64,000 bases of DNA from positions 165,652 through 229,651 of the forward strand of contig DZCW01000001.1 in assembly GCA_022736555.1 (NCBI GenBank). Direction: 5' to 3'. The stretch comes from Candidatus Saccharimonas sp. GTDB taxonomy: Bacteria > Patescibacteriota > Saccharimonadia > Saccharimonadales > Saccharimonadaceae. Positions 15,401 through 24,446 of the stretch are shown here, one piece after another. Made by a program: the position numbers and the translations under genes. The notes under the pieces were generated by a model that saw nothing but the letters and a program-made list of their open reading frames with translations, was not told where the DNA came from and did no database searches. Within the stretch, counting starts at the first letter, position 1. Each line of letters begins with the position of its first letter.

Positions 15401-16762
15401 ATGGTTAAATTTCCTGATGAAATTATTATTGATGTAGAAGAAAAGAAAAAGTTTTTTCATATTTTTCGTCGTCCATTAAAGAAACAAAAGAAGATTGGAC
15501 GGTTTCTCCGTATATTGGGCCCTGGAATTATTACAGGGGCTGCAGATGATGACCCATCAGGGATAGCTACGTATTCACAGGCTGGTGCTCAGTTCGGTTT
15601 TCATATGGTTTGGACTATGCTACTTACATTCCCACTGATGGTTACCGTTCAGGAAGCGGTCATGCGGATAGGCGCAGTGACGGGTAAAGGGTTGGCTGCT
15701 GTTATTCGCGAGAATTATTCACGCAAAGTACTATACCCTATTGTATTTCTAGTTGTCCTAGCAAACACATTCAACATCGGTTCTGATATAGGGGCTATGG
15801 CTGCAAGTACGCAATTATTATTGCCGCAGATACCGTTTATTGTCATTGCAATTGGGTTTGCGATTATAATACTTATTCTAGAAATATTTTTATCATATCG
15901 TACATATGTACGCATTCTGAAATGGTTAGCTATCGCGCTTTTTGCGTATATCATTACAGCTTTTATGATTAATGTGCCGTGGCTAGATGCTATAAAAAAT
16001 ACCGTAATCCCACATATAGAATTAAATAAGGATTTCATATTTATGATGGTGGCCATATTCGGCACAACTATATCTCCATACCTGTTTTTTTGGCAGACTA
16101 GTAATGTTGTCGAAGATGAGATTTCGGAGCATCGGTTGCCTCAACGAGGTGGTGTCCCAAGGATTAGCAAGTCATACCTTAAGCGTTTGCGGATTGATAC
16201 GATCGTTGGCATGCTTTTTTCGAATGTCACCGCTTGGTTTATTATTGTTGTAGGTGCGGTTGTACTAAATCAAGCTGGTATTGCGAATATAGTAACGGCT
16301 GCTGATGCTGCTCGTGCACTGATGCCATTGGTTGATACTTTTCCAAATGCTGGCTTTCTAGCGCAGCTTATATTTGCTATCGGAGTGATAGGTATTGGTT
16401 TAATGAGTATCCCTGTATTAGCCGGATCGTCGTCGTATGCAATATCTGAAACTTTTAGTTGGCGCGAAGGTTTATTTCGTAAGTTTAAGCAGGCACGTGA
16501 ATTCTATCTAGTGATTATTGTCGGTACTTTAATAGGGTTGTTATTCAACTTTATTGGGCTCGACCCAATAAAAGCCCTAGTTATGACGGCAGTTTTTAAC
16601 GGTATAGTTGCGGTACCTCTTATATTTCTAATATTACGAGTGTCTAGCCGTAGCAATATAATGGGTGAACACAAGAGTAGGTTTTGGTCTAAACTTGGTT
16701 TATGGGTGACATTTATTATTATGTTTATTGCTGCAATAGCGCTACTAATCTTAATCTTTTAG
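15401..16762 (+). CDS. NRAMP-superfamily divalent metal transporter (variant motifs)
   Basis: 453 aa with about 11 membrane segments. The first segment reads GPGIITGAADDDPSGIATYS. The canonical NRAMP D-P-G-N is here D-P-S-G, so the Asn ligand is Gly. In the sixth segment the usual M-P-H is S-P-Y, so the Met ligand is lost. Loss of the soft Met ligand is known in NRAMP-related Mg/Mn transporters, so a hard-cation substrate is likely (inference). TATAAT (15391-15396) lies 4 bases before the ATG and there is no Shine-Dalgarno, so the mRNA is probably leaderless. Confidence 0.88.
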   Translation: MVKFPDEIIIDVEEKKKFFHIFRRPLKKQKKIGRFLRILGPGIITGAADDDPSGIATYSQAGAQFGFHMVWTMLLTFPLMVTVQEAVMRIGAVTGKGLAAVIRENYSRKVLYPIVFLVVLANTFNIGSDIGAMAASTQLLLPQIPFIVIAIGFAIIILILEIFLSYRTYVRILKWLAIALFAYIITAFMINVPWLDAIKNTVIPHIELNKDFIFMMVAIFGTTISPYLFFWQTSNVVEDEISEHRLPQRGGVPRISKSYLKRLRIDTIVGMLFSNVTAWFIIVVGAVVLNQAGIANIVTAADAARALMPLVDTFPNAGFLAQLIFAIGVIGIGLMSIPVLAGSSSYAISETFSWREGLFRKFKQAREFYLVIIVGTLIGLLFNFIGLDPIKALVMTAVFNGIVAVPLIFLILRVSSRSNIMGEHKSRFWSKLGLWVTFIIMFIAAIALLILIF

Positions 16763-16796
16763 ATACTTGTATTGTAATAGATTTATATAAAAAAAT

Positions 16797-16821
16797 GGCT
16801 AGCACATATACAGTGCTAGCC
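16797..16821. terminator. Bidirectional terminator
   Basis: GGCTAGCAC and GTGCTAGCC form a 9 bp stem with a 7-base loop, preceded by an A-run. It lies between the convergent transporter and the gene ending at 16857. Confidence 0.82.
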
Positions 16822-16856
16822 GTTGATTATCTACCTTGTGAATGATGGTTGTGGGT

Positions 16857-17555
16857 TTATGCTCTCGCTGCAACTAAACCGTTAGGTCTATTATTGCTGC
16901 GTGGAGTAAATGGAGGATATTTGCAGGTGACTTTGCCGTTAGCGTCTATGCGATGATGACCGTGGCCTAAGCCATTTGGTTTACCTATACCGCCGAAAAA
17001 TATATTGATGCTACCATCGGGTTTACTCTTAACATACAGATCATCGTGGTATTTTTCAGGTACACCAGCGCGTCGAGCGATCGCTATCTTGCTATTTCGA
17101 CCATACCTTTTGTCGGGTTTGGCATTTTTAGTAGCAGATTTGAACATTTGTCTAAGCTTTTCGTGTTCGGCTTTAACTATGCGGTATTTGTTACATGCAC
17201 GTTTATGATCATCCGTAGCTTCTTTGACTATGGCGATTAAACGGTGGCGTTCTTGGACTAGTGTGGCCATTTGTATTTTGTAACTCTTGCCCTGGTTTGA
17301 ATATTTTTTTGCGTTAATATGATCGCCTGATCTGTAAGCCTCGGTGGCTTTTTTGCCAGCATCTCTCATATTAGCGAATATCTGATCGTGGTCTAGCTTT
17401 AACCGACTAATTTGCGGATTAAGTCTGGACTGTACCGATTTTAAATAATTCCAAGCCTCGTCTTGTTGCTCCCAGGACTGTTGTTTGTGGCTAAAGGACT
17501 TATTAAGGTCTTCTTTTAGCTTTTTAAACACGAAGTCTCTTGCCAATATAATCAC
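16857..17555 (-). CDS. Coiled-coil protein with DUF1771-like segment
   Basis: 232 aa. Residues ~1-150 are helical and highly charged. The stretch KKATEAYRSGDHINAKKYSN, then QGKSYKIQM (about 68-98), fits the DUF1771 pattern (A-x-x-A-Y-x-S-G-D-x-x-x-A-K-x-x-S-x-x-G-K), which normally precedes an Smr nuclease domain. No Smr domain follows; instead there is a Gly/His-rich tail (GLGHGHHRIDANGKVTCKYP). Function is unknown. Possible starts are GTG at 17555 or a nearby TTG. It lies next to the restriction-modification genes on the same strand, after a ~100-base gap. Confidence 0.6.
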   Translation of the reverse strand: MIILARDFVFKKLKEDLNKSFSHKQQSWEQQDEAWNYLKSVQSRLNPQISRLKLDHDQIFANMRDAGKKATEAYRSGDHINAKKYSNQGKSYKIQMATLVQERHRLIAIVKEATDDHKRACNKYRIVKAEHEKLRQMFKSATKNAKPDKRYGRNSKIAIARRAGVPEKYHDDLYVKSKPDGSINIFFGGIGKPNGLGHGHHRIDANGKVTCKYPPFTPRSNNRPNGLVAARA

Positions 17556-17657
17556 AACCTTTCATTGTAAAGGGACAAAATATACACGCATAAAGATTTA
17601 CGTGATGTTGATAGTTTAGGCGTCCTTAATCTTACTTGCAAGCGTAACCATGAACGT

Positions 17658-18287
17658 CTAATCAACGATTTTAATTTCGGCTTCTGGAGCTTCGCTTTTA
17701 ATCTTTTCTAGCGCTTTTTTGAAATAATCCGCATCTATTTCACAGGCGGTTAGGTCAAAACCTGAATTATGACAAGCAACGGCTATTGTCCCGCTTCCCA
17801 TGTGAGTGTCTAGGATCTTATCACCTGGTTTAGCAAACATTTTTAGGATCCATGAATATAGCTCGACTGGTTTTTGTGTTGGATGTATCTTGTTGCGATT
17901 TTTTCTAACACTATATCTAAAAATTTTAGAAGGGCGATCTAACGAAGTCCAAGCCATTTCGGCCATAGAAAAATTGTTCAGACTTTCTGGCTGGTTTTTG
18001 TCCCAAATTATAAAGCACTTATTATATTCACTGCGGCTCCATAGGTATCCAAAGTAATTACCACCCCAAATGATCTGATTCTTAGATACCCTAAATAGTT
18101 CGTTGAAATATTCTTGGCTAGGCTTCACATCCCATTTGGAATATTCTTTCATATTGAACTTTTTATCACCGCCGCGTTTCGTCTTGTTGAGTATACCGTA
18201 TGGTGGATCGACAATAGCTAGGTCGAAATAATTGTCCTCATATCGGGACATTAGCTTTATGTTATCTTCGTTACTTAGTATTATCAT
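17658..18287 (-). CDS. DNA adenine-type methyltransferase (beta class)
   Basis: 209 aa. The catalytic motif D-P-P-Y is near residue 28 and the SAM-binding region D-T-H-M-G-S-G-T near residue 161. This motif order (catalytic first) marks the beta class of N6-adenine/N4-cytosine methylases. IHPTQKPVELYSWIL is the usual segment before motif I. It modifies one strand of the site cut by the neighbouring endonuclease. It is third in the dcm-REase-methylase operon, with a 9-base gap after the endonuclease gene. Confidence 0.92.
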   Translation of the reverse strand: MIILSNEDNIKLMSRYEDNYFDLAIVDPPYGILNKTKRGGDKKFNMKEYSKWDVKPSQEYFNELFRVSKNQIIWGGNYFGYLWSRSEYNKCFIIWDKNQPESLNNFSMAEMAWTSLDRPSKIFRYSVRKNRNKIHPTQKPVELYSWILKMFAKPGDKILDTHMGSGTIAVACHNSGFDLTACEIDADYFKKALEKIKSEAPEAEIKIVD

Positions 18288-18296
18288 TTATAAAAC

Positions 18297-19742
18297 CTAA
18301 CTTATTTCCGCAAATTTCTTAATAGTCAGATCTGATATGTACGAACTGATATCTTTGCCTAGATTCTCAGTAATGATGTCATCAAAATCCGAATAGTTAA
18401 TTTCTCGTATGTCACTATTTACATGGTTATATAAATATTCCGAGAATGTATTAGATCGAATAATAACAATCGGTGAGTTTTTGATATCCTGCAACACAGC
18501 TGGGACGTATCGTGGTGTTACGACGATAGTATATTTTGCGCCAATTCTATTCCTATGTTCAGCTAATCGGCCAGCATTTATGGCTGATAATTTGTTTTTA
18601 GTTGACTTGGCATCGACTGCGAATTTCTCGGTTTTTGTCATATATAGACATTCAATGTCGGTTTCTCCGGCGCCACCAATCTTTTTCGCATCTACGTCGA
18701 TAAATAAATTAAAACCATCAACCAGGACATCCTCGAACAAATACGCTTCATCACCATTATTGTTATTTGAATATTTTTCTATTAATTTTGATAGATTCAG
18801 TAATTCGTAACTAATAGGCTCGGTTTCTTCGTTAATTTCCGATAATAGAGTTTGTGGATAGAAATTATAGATTTCCTTAATGACGTCTATTTTTAATCTC
18901 TCAGGGTCATCTAGTGGTAATGGCTCTTCGTCAAACGGATATTCTAATTCTAGTTTTGAGTAATATTCTAATAACAATGGATCGAGCGTTACGTAATTTC
19001 GGGTTACTTTTCTATAAGAGTTTTTGCCCTGTAACAATCTACAAATAACTTCACCTTCGGTTTTTTGTAAAATACCAGCGCTTTGCAGGAGTTCACTGAC
19101 GTAATAATCCCATTCATAAGCCGAGTTAACGTAGGCGTGTGGGCTTTCCTCGAATTTAGTTTTAATTTTTATATCGCTCCAGGTCCGCATTTCTAATATT
19201 TGGCTTATTAGATCTTCGTATTTTTCTTTGTTGATGGTTTTTAAAAATACTAATAAATACGATACTTCGTAGGCAAATAATTTATTATCAAGTCTAGGCT
19301 CGTTTAATAAATTGAATATCAATCTAAACGGATATAATTTAAAATCTCGACTAGTCCCACCGTGGGGGTGTTCAAACTGTAGGCCCCATAGCATAGTTAG
19401 AAATATTTTGTTTAGCTTGTCTTTGTCATTTAGATGTTTCATAAATAAATTACCGAGCGGGCTGAATAAGAACCTAGCCTGTCCGTCGATGGTGTCTTTG
19501 TAGCCGAACATATAATAAGCCAGCGTATTTATCATGTGGTTAATTGAGTCTAGCGGTAATTCAGGATTTCTTTCCTTGTAATATGCTAATTCCTTTAATT
19601 TAAGTGTTAAAGCCATCTTATCTTCGTTGGAAATTGAATTTTTAGACAGATATTTTAGATTGAAGGCCACTGCAGTTATCAAGTCAAAATTATTAGTATG
19701 CCTGTATAGGATCCATTTTTCTGTCTCTATTCTATTAGTCAT
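18297..19742 (-). CDS. AlwI-like restriction endonuclease
   Basis: 481 aa. The C-terminal half holds a PD-(D/E)XK-type core: G-A-G-E-T-D-I-E-C followed by V-D-A-K-S-T (about 390-412), then a helix with AGRLAEHRNRIGAKYTIVV. The overall layout resembles the AlwI family of type IIS enzymes. An asymmetric site needs two methylases, and one lies on each side here. The start overlaps the C5-methylase stop by 4 bases. Exact specificity (AlwI itself reads GGATC) cannot be inferred. Confidence 0.82.
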   Translation of the reverse strand: MTNRIETEKWILYRHTNNFDLITAVAFNLKYLSKNSISNEDKMALTLKLKELAYYKERNPELPLDSINHMINTLAYYMFGYKDTIDGQARFLFSPLGNLFMKHLNDKDKLNKIFLTMLWGLQFEHPHGGTSRDFKLYPFRLIFNLLNEPRLDNKLFAYEVSYLLVFLKTINKEKYEDLISQILEMRTWSDIKIKTKFEESPHAYVNSAYEWDYYVSELLQSAGILQKTEGEVICRLLQGKNSYRKVTRNYVTLDPLLLEYYSKLELEYPFDEEPLPLDDPERLKIDVIKEIYNFYPQTLLSEINEETEPISYELLNLSKLIEKYSNNNNGDEAYLFEDVLVDGFNLFIDVDAKKIGGAGETDIECLYMTKTEKFAVDAKSTKNKLSAINAGRLAEHRNRIGAKYTIVVTPRYVPAVLQDIKNSPIVIIRSNTFSEYLYNHVNSDIREINYSDFDDIITENLGKDISSYISDLTIKKFAEIS

Positions 19743-20824
19743 CGTGGTATGCCCTTTAATATTTTCTTAATTAATAATGGCGGTACACATTCCCCTATAC
19801 ATTTTCTGATGAGTATTTCTGGAGTGCCGTCCGGTATTTTAAATGATTCAGGTATGGACGATAATACCATTAATTCTAACGGCGTTAGAACGCGGGCATC
19901 TGAATATTCGCCATTATCTAATTTTCTGCCTGGGTGGACATTCATTTGGGAACTAATTGCATCATTTCGCATAGTGATAGTTGGCGCCGGTTCGCCCCAT
20001 TTCATTCGGCGGTAGGTCGTGATATAACCTTTGACTCTTTGACCGTCTTTTTTATGAGGAAAGAATACATCGTTTTCGAATGCCGAATGACCCGTCGGGG
20101 TGTGTTTCATCCAGATTACGTGGTTATCGGAGTGTTTCCTAGAGAAATGCCAAGGAATATTACTAGATTGGCCGGATTCTAGCGAGGGTAGATGCCCAAT
20201 TGCCGATTCTATTGAAATTGTTTGCTCTTTTTCTGGCCAATCCCATTTCAGGCCTTTTTTACTCATAATTACAACTGCCCTAATGCGTTTCTGTGGAATG
20301 CCGTATTCGGCCGTATTTAATATTTTTGTTTGGATGTCATATTCTGTATCGAATATATCATTTAAAATATCGATAAGTTTTTTAGCCGTACCATTATATG
20401 GTAATTTGATTTCCAAAAAGTTTGGGACGTTTTCGATTAATATATATCGTGGCTTTTTGATTTTAATTAGCTCAATTATTCTAAAAACTAAATAATTCCT
20501 TTTGTCGGATATCATATCTTGTTGAGTTCTATTCTTGCCAGCTACACTCATGCCCTGGCAAGGAGGGGTGGCGATAATAATGTCGATTTTGCCAGACGAG
20601 TCGACTATTTTTTTGAACGTAGTGTCGTTATTAATGTCGCCGGTGATCATGTTGGTTTTATTGTATATTTTAGAATATAGCTCGGCTCGCTCGGGCATTA
20701 ACTCGTTAGCCACTACAATATCAACACCAACCTCCGATAGGAATATTTCACCGATTCCGGCACTAGAAAATAAGGATATACCCCTTAGCGGCACTTTTTT
20801 AGACGTATCTATCCCCTCTTTCAT
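19739..20824 (-). CDS. C5-cytosine DNA methyltransferase
   Basis: 361 aa. Motif I is F-S-S-A-G-I-G (about residue 18), motif IV P-P-C-Q-G with the catalytic Cys near residue 90, motif VI E-N-V (about 128), motif VIII QKRIRAVVI and the late motifs MRNDA and RVLTPLELMVLSSIPE. All are intact, so it should be active. It heads the restriction-modification operon, as expected if methylation must precede cutting. TAGAAT lies 9 bases upstream of the ATG and no clear ribosome binding site is seen. Confidence 0.95.
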   Translation of the reverse strand: MKEGIDTSKKVPLRGISLFSSAGIGEIFLSEVGVDIVVANELMPERAELYSKIYNKTNMITGDINNDTTFKKIVDSSGKIDIIIATPPCQGMSVAGKNRTQQDMISDKRNYLVFRIIELIKIKKPRYILIENVPNFLEIKLPYNGTAKKLIDILNDIFDTEYDIQTKILNTAEYGIPQKRIRAVVIMSKKGLKWDWPEKEQTISIESAIGHLPSLESGQSSNIPWHFSRKHSDNHVIWMKHTPTGHSAFENDVFFPHKKDGQRVKGYITTYRRMKWGEPAPTITMRNDAISSQMNVHPGRKLDNGEYSDARVLTPLELMVLSSIPESFKIPDGTPEILIRKCIGECVPPLLIKKILKGIPR

Positions 20825-20941
20825 CTGGTTATCATTCTATCAACTATCAGACCTAAAAAACAGGGCTGTCCACTTACGTTGGCTATTTAGTGCCAGCATA
20901 ATGATATATAATGTCGACAACATTTCTAGTATGATGTATTT

Positions 20942-21991
20942 GTGGGTAAAGACATTATAAAAAGCAAATATGATAAGTTTTGTTTACGCATAAGTGGCGT
21001 GGTGGTTTTATCGGTCTTCTTGGTAACGATAATACTGAGTCTGGTGTCTGTTGGAAAGTTGTTAGATCAAAATTATTTTAGTTCCATTGTTATTAGCGCG
21101 GCTTTTTATGTAGCTCTTTTTGTGGCGATAGCTGGGGTGTACAGGCAAAACCAACTCGAGAAAATTACGTATGGTCGACTTTGGCCGGTTTTTGCAATTA
21201 TGTTGGGGGCTACCTATGGTTTCCTTGCAAATATCTCGGGTCACCTATTTGTATTCCTAGTAACCGATATTCTAAATTATCATGTCTTTGTGCCGATTTG
21301 GGTTAGCTTTCTGATATCACTATTTTGCGGGGTTTTGGCCTACTGTACTGCCAAGGGAGTGTTCCGATTAAATCGACAGAAGTTCCTGTTATTAATAGTG
21401 GTTACTGTTACTGTCGGGTTTTGCGCGGCGACTATTTTAACAAATAACCAAGACTGGTGGAGGACGTCGATCTGTTCCATCGGAATGCCTAGGAATGTGA
21501 ATTCAGAATACTATAATATTACGTTGATTCTCTTCGGATTATTATCGGTTTTGTTTGCCTATTATTTAAGGCCTCAAATACGATCACTGGTCGCCAAAGG
21601 TCTGCTCGATAGAACGTCGGTATTTATATTAACCTCGTTATATTTTATGGAAATGATCGCCGTGGCATTAATCGGTGTATTCCCATACGGGCTATTTAAT
21701 TGGGCAAACCCTGTTCATATGTTCCTCGCCTCTTTTGTCTTTTTTGATATTATGCCGATATTATTCTTTGCCTTTTGGTTCTTTCGTAAATTTCCGCGTA
21801 AGTTTATGATAACTAGCTATGTATTGTCACTGATCGGAGCGACGTTTTATTATCTAACTGGATTCGTGAATACGTCGATACCATTCGCCGTCACCGAGAT
21901 AGTGACAATCGTGGCTGTCCTATTATGGATAGTTTTGTTCTTGGGTACCCTGAGTAAAATGAGCAGCCCTAAATACATACATATAAAATAA
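20942..21991 (+). CDS. DUF998/Frag1-like multi-pass membrane protein
   Basis: 349 aa with roughly ten hydrophobic segments. S-I-G-M-P-R-N-V-N-S-E-Y-Y-N followed by ILFGLLSVL, and later GVFPYGLFNWANPVHMFLAS, recall the S-x-x-G...N and G-V-F-P...H patterns of DUF998-like membrane proteins. No catalytic function is known. The start is GTG, with TATGAT (20930-20935) only 6 bases upstream and no Shine-Dalgarno, so it is probably leaderless. It is divergent from the restriction-modification operon. Family placement is tentative. Confidence 0.55.
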   Translation: MGKDIIKSKYDKFCLRISGVVVLSVFLVTIILSLVSVGKLLDQNYFSSIVISAAFYVALFVAIAGVYRQNQLEKITYGRLWPVFAIMLGATYGFLANISGHLFVFLVTDILNYHVFVPIWVSFLISLFCGVLAYCTAKGVFRLNRQKFLLLIVVTVTVGFCAATILTNNQDWWRTSICSIGMPRNVNSEYYNITLILFGLLSVLFAYYLRPQIRSLVAKGLLDRTSVFILTSLYFMEMIAVALIGVFPYGLFNWANPVHMFLASFVFFDIMPILFFAFWFFRKFPRKFMITSYVLSLIGATFYYLTGFVNTSIPFAVTEIVTIVAVLLWIVLFLGTLSKMSSPKYIHIK

Positions 21992-22005
21992 ATATTAATT
22001 TGTGG

Positions 22006-22215
22006 TTATTGGCGAATAGATTTAGTATTTCTTGTTAAATGCCAATATTTACAAAGATTGCATTTATAAACTGACAGTTCTAAATTCATATCTTTTAACA
22101 TTTGAAGTTCGGCGGCATTTTGGGCTTCTTTTTCATTTTTGTAATTTCTTTTACTGCAAAACAGCTGATTTATTAGATAAGGTTGATGCTGGATGGTCTT
22201 GTTTTTTCTTGGCAT
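22006..22215 (-). CDS. Small zinc-ribbon-like protein
   Basis: 69 aa. A basic N-terminus (MPRKNKT) is followed by a single C near residue 20 and a C-N-L-C-K-Y-W-H pair near 53, giving three Cys and one His as a possible metal site. The W-H-L-T-R ending is distinctive. I do not know the function. GGAAA lies 5-8 bases before the ATG. Confidence 0.6.
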   Translation of the reverse strand: MPRKNKTIQHQPYLINQLFCSKRNYKNEKEAQNAAELQMLKDMNLELSVYKCNLCKYWHLTRNTKSIRQ

Positions 22216-22228
22216 GAGTTTCCAATAC

Positions 22229-22477
22229 CTAACCGTGAATTATTAAACCGATAATCGCAGCAATCGCAATAATAGCCCAAATTATGTTTATAACAACTGA
22301 TTGCTCGACTTTTTTAACGAACGCAATAAGTAGCATGCCAATAGCACCGCTAAGATTTAATAATTGATATGCGTAACCGCTAGCCGATATGATTCTGAAA
22401 CTAACTAATACGTATGCCGATAAAATAGCAGCTGCTCCGCACCATCCAGCTATTTCTGCAATATTTTTTCTATTCAT
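22229..22477 (-). CDS. Small membrane protein, CBU_0592-like
   Basis: 82 aa from the ATG at 22477; a further-upstream start at 22507 is less likely. Three hydrophobic segments are visible: GWCGAAAILSAYVLV, YQLLNLSGAIGMLLIAF and INIIWAIIAIAAIIGL. The G-x-x-G-A...A-Y and L-L-N-x-x-G-A-I pattern matches small integral membrane proteins of the CBU_0592 type, whose function is unknown. A TATTAT box lies 9 bases upstream. Confidence 0.6.
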   Translation of the reverse strand: MNRKNIAEIAGWCGAAAILSAYVLVSFRIISASGYAYQLLNLSGAIGMLLIAFVKKVEQSVVINIIWAIIAIAAIIGLIIHG

Positions 22478-22517
22478 AATGGATTGATAATAGCACGAGT
22501 GGACCAATAGATGTTAT

Positions 22518-22691
22518 TTATTTGGACTCTAATTTTAGCGCTTGGGTGTAGATGATTTTCTTGGTCGGTACTGCGCTATTAAGCGTGGCTACGGATACGC
22601 CGCCTAATGGCAAATACCCTTGTTTTATCTTTTCATTCACGCTTTTTTCGAATTGTTCTACGTCTGAATCTGTAACTAAAATATATTTCAT
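22518..22691 (-). CDS. DUF1737-like small protein, 57 aa
   Basis: I read this frame by hand. It runs from ATG (22691) to TAA (22520-22518). It starts MKYILVTDSDVEQFEKSVNE and continues with a K-Q-G-Y-L-P-L-G-G motif and a Q-A-L ending. Residues F-x-x-x-V-N-x-x-I-x-x-G-Y-x-P-x-G-G are the pattern of DUF1737, a small cytosolic domain of unknown role. TAAAAT lies 6 bases before the ATG, so it is probably leaderless. Confidence 0.75.
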   Translation of the reverse strand: MKYILVTDSDVEQFEKSVNEKIKQGYLPLGGVSVATLNSAVPTKKIIYTQALKLESK

Positions 22692-22738
22692 AACTTCATT
22701 TTACGATTTATTTTATAGGTATGATAGTGGAATTAAAT

Positions 22739-22784
22739 ACCCCGCTATCATAATGTCCGGTTAGAACAGTATGCTTAGCGGGGT
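22739..22784 (-). terminator. Terminator-like hairpin
   Basis: ACCCCGCTA and TAGCGGGGT pair over a 28-base interior that can fold further. On the minus strand it is followed by TATTTAATT. It lies after the gene ending at 22820. Confidence 0.6.
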
Positions 22785-22819
22785 GTGTCTGGGATGTTAT
22801 CCATGGTTGGATAGCTTGG

Positions 22820-23224
22820 CTACATTTTAATGGATTGCTCGATATCAACCACTCTGCCGTCTTGGACGATGAGTTTTGATAATCCGCTAAGATTGAGGTG
22901 ATGAGTGCCACAGGGTGAATTAACCTCCCAATCACACTCTTCGGTTTTAGATCCTTCGGTATTGACGACTAGCATTTGTCCTCGTTCGCCTATCATGCGA
23001 TATAAATCTTGAAGCAGATGTTGACGATTAACGGTGACTATAAAACAGTCATAGCCGTCAATGGCGTTCAGACTAATTTCATTTAGTTGATGTTCTGCTA
23101 TGGGATTATCAGCTAAGTCTAGGCTTTGTTTGATCTTTTCTCGAACCTTGTCGGTTAGTGGAAAATCTCCACTATCAATCCATAATGCTTTTAAGTTACT
23201 CAATATTACCATCTCCAGTGACAA
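22820..23224 (-). CDS. Hypothetical cytosolic protein
   Basis: About 130 aa, no recognised family. It has no signal peptide or membrane segment. HQLNEISLNAIDGYDCFIVTV and LYRMIGERGQMLVVNTEG suggest an alpha/beta protein. The C-terminal third has S-P-C-G-T-H-H, a possible metal site. The start is uncertain: TTG at 23224, ATG at 23212, or the TTG at 23203 that has GGAG 9 bases upstream. It is a single gene with its own terminator. Confidence 0.5.
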   Translation of the reverse strand: MSLEMVILSNLKALWIDSGDFPLTDKVREKIKQSLDLADNPIAEHQLNEISLNAIDGYDCFIVTVNRQHLLQDLYRMIGERGQMLVVNTEGSKTEECDWEVNSPCGTHHLNLSGLSKLIVQDGRVVDIEQSIKM

Positions 23225-23326
23225 TATTTACGCTAATAATAGCGCATTAACCTTATTGTAGCATTATACTGCAAATAAGTCAATCTACGGTAAAGACCGT
23301 ATTGGGTGGGATGGTATAATCGTTTA

Positions 23327-23929
23327 ATGATTAAAGCCGTAATATTTGACTGGGGCGGTGTTATAGCGCCAGATCCTAAGGGCGGTTGGCCCGGTGTACT
23401 CGCTGACATGCTTGACACGACAGTCCAAGATCTCCTACCCCACTGGCATATGGCCGGTTATAGAGATTTTAGTAGGGGCATTATTAATGAGGTTGAGTTC
23501 CTTCGTTCATTCGAGGTTTCCTCGGGACGAGTGTTACCCGACAATATGTCTAGAGTATGGATGGACGGAAGTGCGCTTAGCCCATGGCCCGAGATGTTGG
23601 TATTCATACAGAAGTTAAAGGACAAACAATATAAAGTCGGCCTTTTGTCTAATACTATAAAACCCATGTCTACTATAGCCTTTCAGAAAGGTTTCTACGA
23701 AGGCTTTGAGCCACTCATTCTGTCGGATGCAGTAGGTTATGCAAAACCAGAGCTTTCTATCTACCGGCACGCCCTAGACGGGTTGCAGTTATTGGCTGAA
23801 GAATGTATTTATATTGATGATTTAACAAAAAACCTAGAACCTGCGAAAGAATTGGGTATGTTAACTATCTTAGCCTCGGCAGACCCGAAACAAACTATCG
23901 CTTCTATTGAACGAGCTATGGGGTGGTAG
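23327..23929 (+). CDS. HAD-superfamily hydrolase (HAD-IA type)
   Basis: 200 aa from the ATG at 23327. Motif I is A-V-I-F-D-W-G-G-V, with the nucleophile Asp but Gly where many have a second Asp. Motif II is G-L-L-S-N-T (about 111-116), motif III YAKPELSIYRHAL, and motif IV Y-I-D-D. It is probably a small-metabolite phosphatase. TATAAT with an upstream TG (extended -10) lies 6 bases before the ATG and there is no Shine-Dalgarno, so it is probably leaderless. A similar protein is encoded at 35534-36130. Confidence 0.88.
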   Translation: MIKAVIFDWGGVIAPDPKGGWPGVLADMLDTTVQDLLPHWHMAGYRDFSRGIINEVEFLRSFEVSSGRVLPDNMSRVWMDGSALSPWPEMLVFIQKLKDKQYKVGLLSNTIKPMSTIAFQKGFYEGFEPLILSDAVGYAKPELSIYRHALDGLQLLAEECIYIDDLTKNLEPAKELGMLTILASADPKQTIASIERAMGW

Positions 23930-23958
23930 TATCTATCGCCAAGCTTGGTGGCTTTTAA

Positions 23959-24339
23959 TCATTCTAAATTATGTATATTTAAATTAATATTCGACAATTT
24001 TGCGGCTTTTCCCAAGACTTCATAATAAGTAACCCAATCATTAAGCTTTGGTTTTGCATAAAAATCGATAGAACTTATGTTATTGTCGATAATCTGTGTT
24101 GAGACGATTTTGGAAATTCTAGCTACTTCTTTATCTAAAAGAAGATAATCGTAAAAAGGAATCGGTTCGTTATATTTTATTAATCCATATTTACCGGACA
24201 AGATAAAAAATGGGAGACATTCTTCGTTTGCAATTTTAGTTACTTGTTTAATACGAGTAGATTTATAACGCAAATATGCAGGAATATGTCCAACGGTGTT
24301 GTCTTTATTTTTACTGCAAATCGTAACTATTACTTTCAT
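23959..24339 (-). CDS. DUF6884-like protein
   Basis: 126 aa. F-F-I-L-S-G-K-Y-G-L-I-K followed by P-I-P-F-Y-D (about residues 46-64) matches a small family (DUF6884) with an S-A/G-K-Y-G-L core. The N-terminus MKVIVTICSKNK fits the family's first strand. The fold resembles base-interacting enzymes, but the function is unknown. TAAGAT is 7 bases upstream of the ATG, so it is probably leaderless. Confidence 0.65.
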   Translation of the reverse strand: MKVIVTICSKNKDNTVGHIPAYLRYKSTRIKQVTKIANEECLPFFILSGKYGLIKYNEPIPFYDYLLLDKEVARISKIVSTQIIDNNISSIDFYAKPKLNDWVTYYEVLGKAAKLSNINLNIHNLE

Positions 24340-24446
24340 AGTATTAATCTTATCAAAAAATTAGGCAACCCGTAGTAGACACACTTCGTGACTTTGACAA
24401 TTTGAGAGTATAATGTAATTAGTGGACGTTAATAAAAGGAGGCAAT

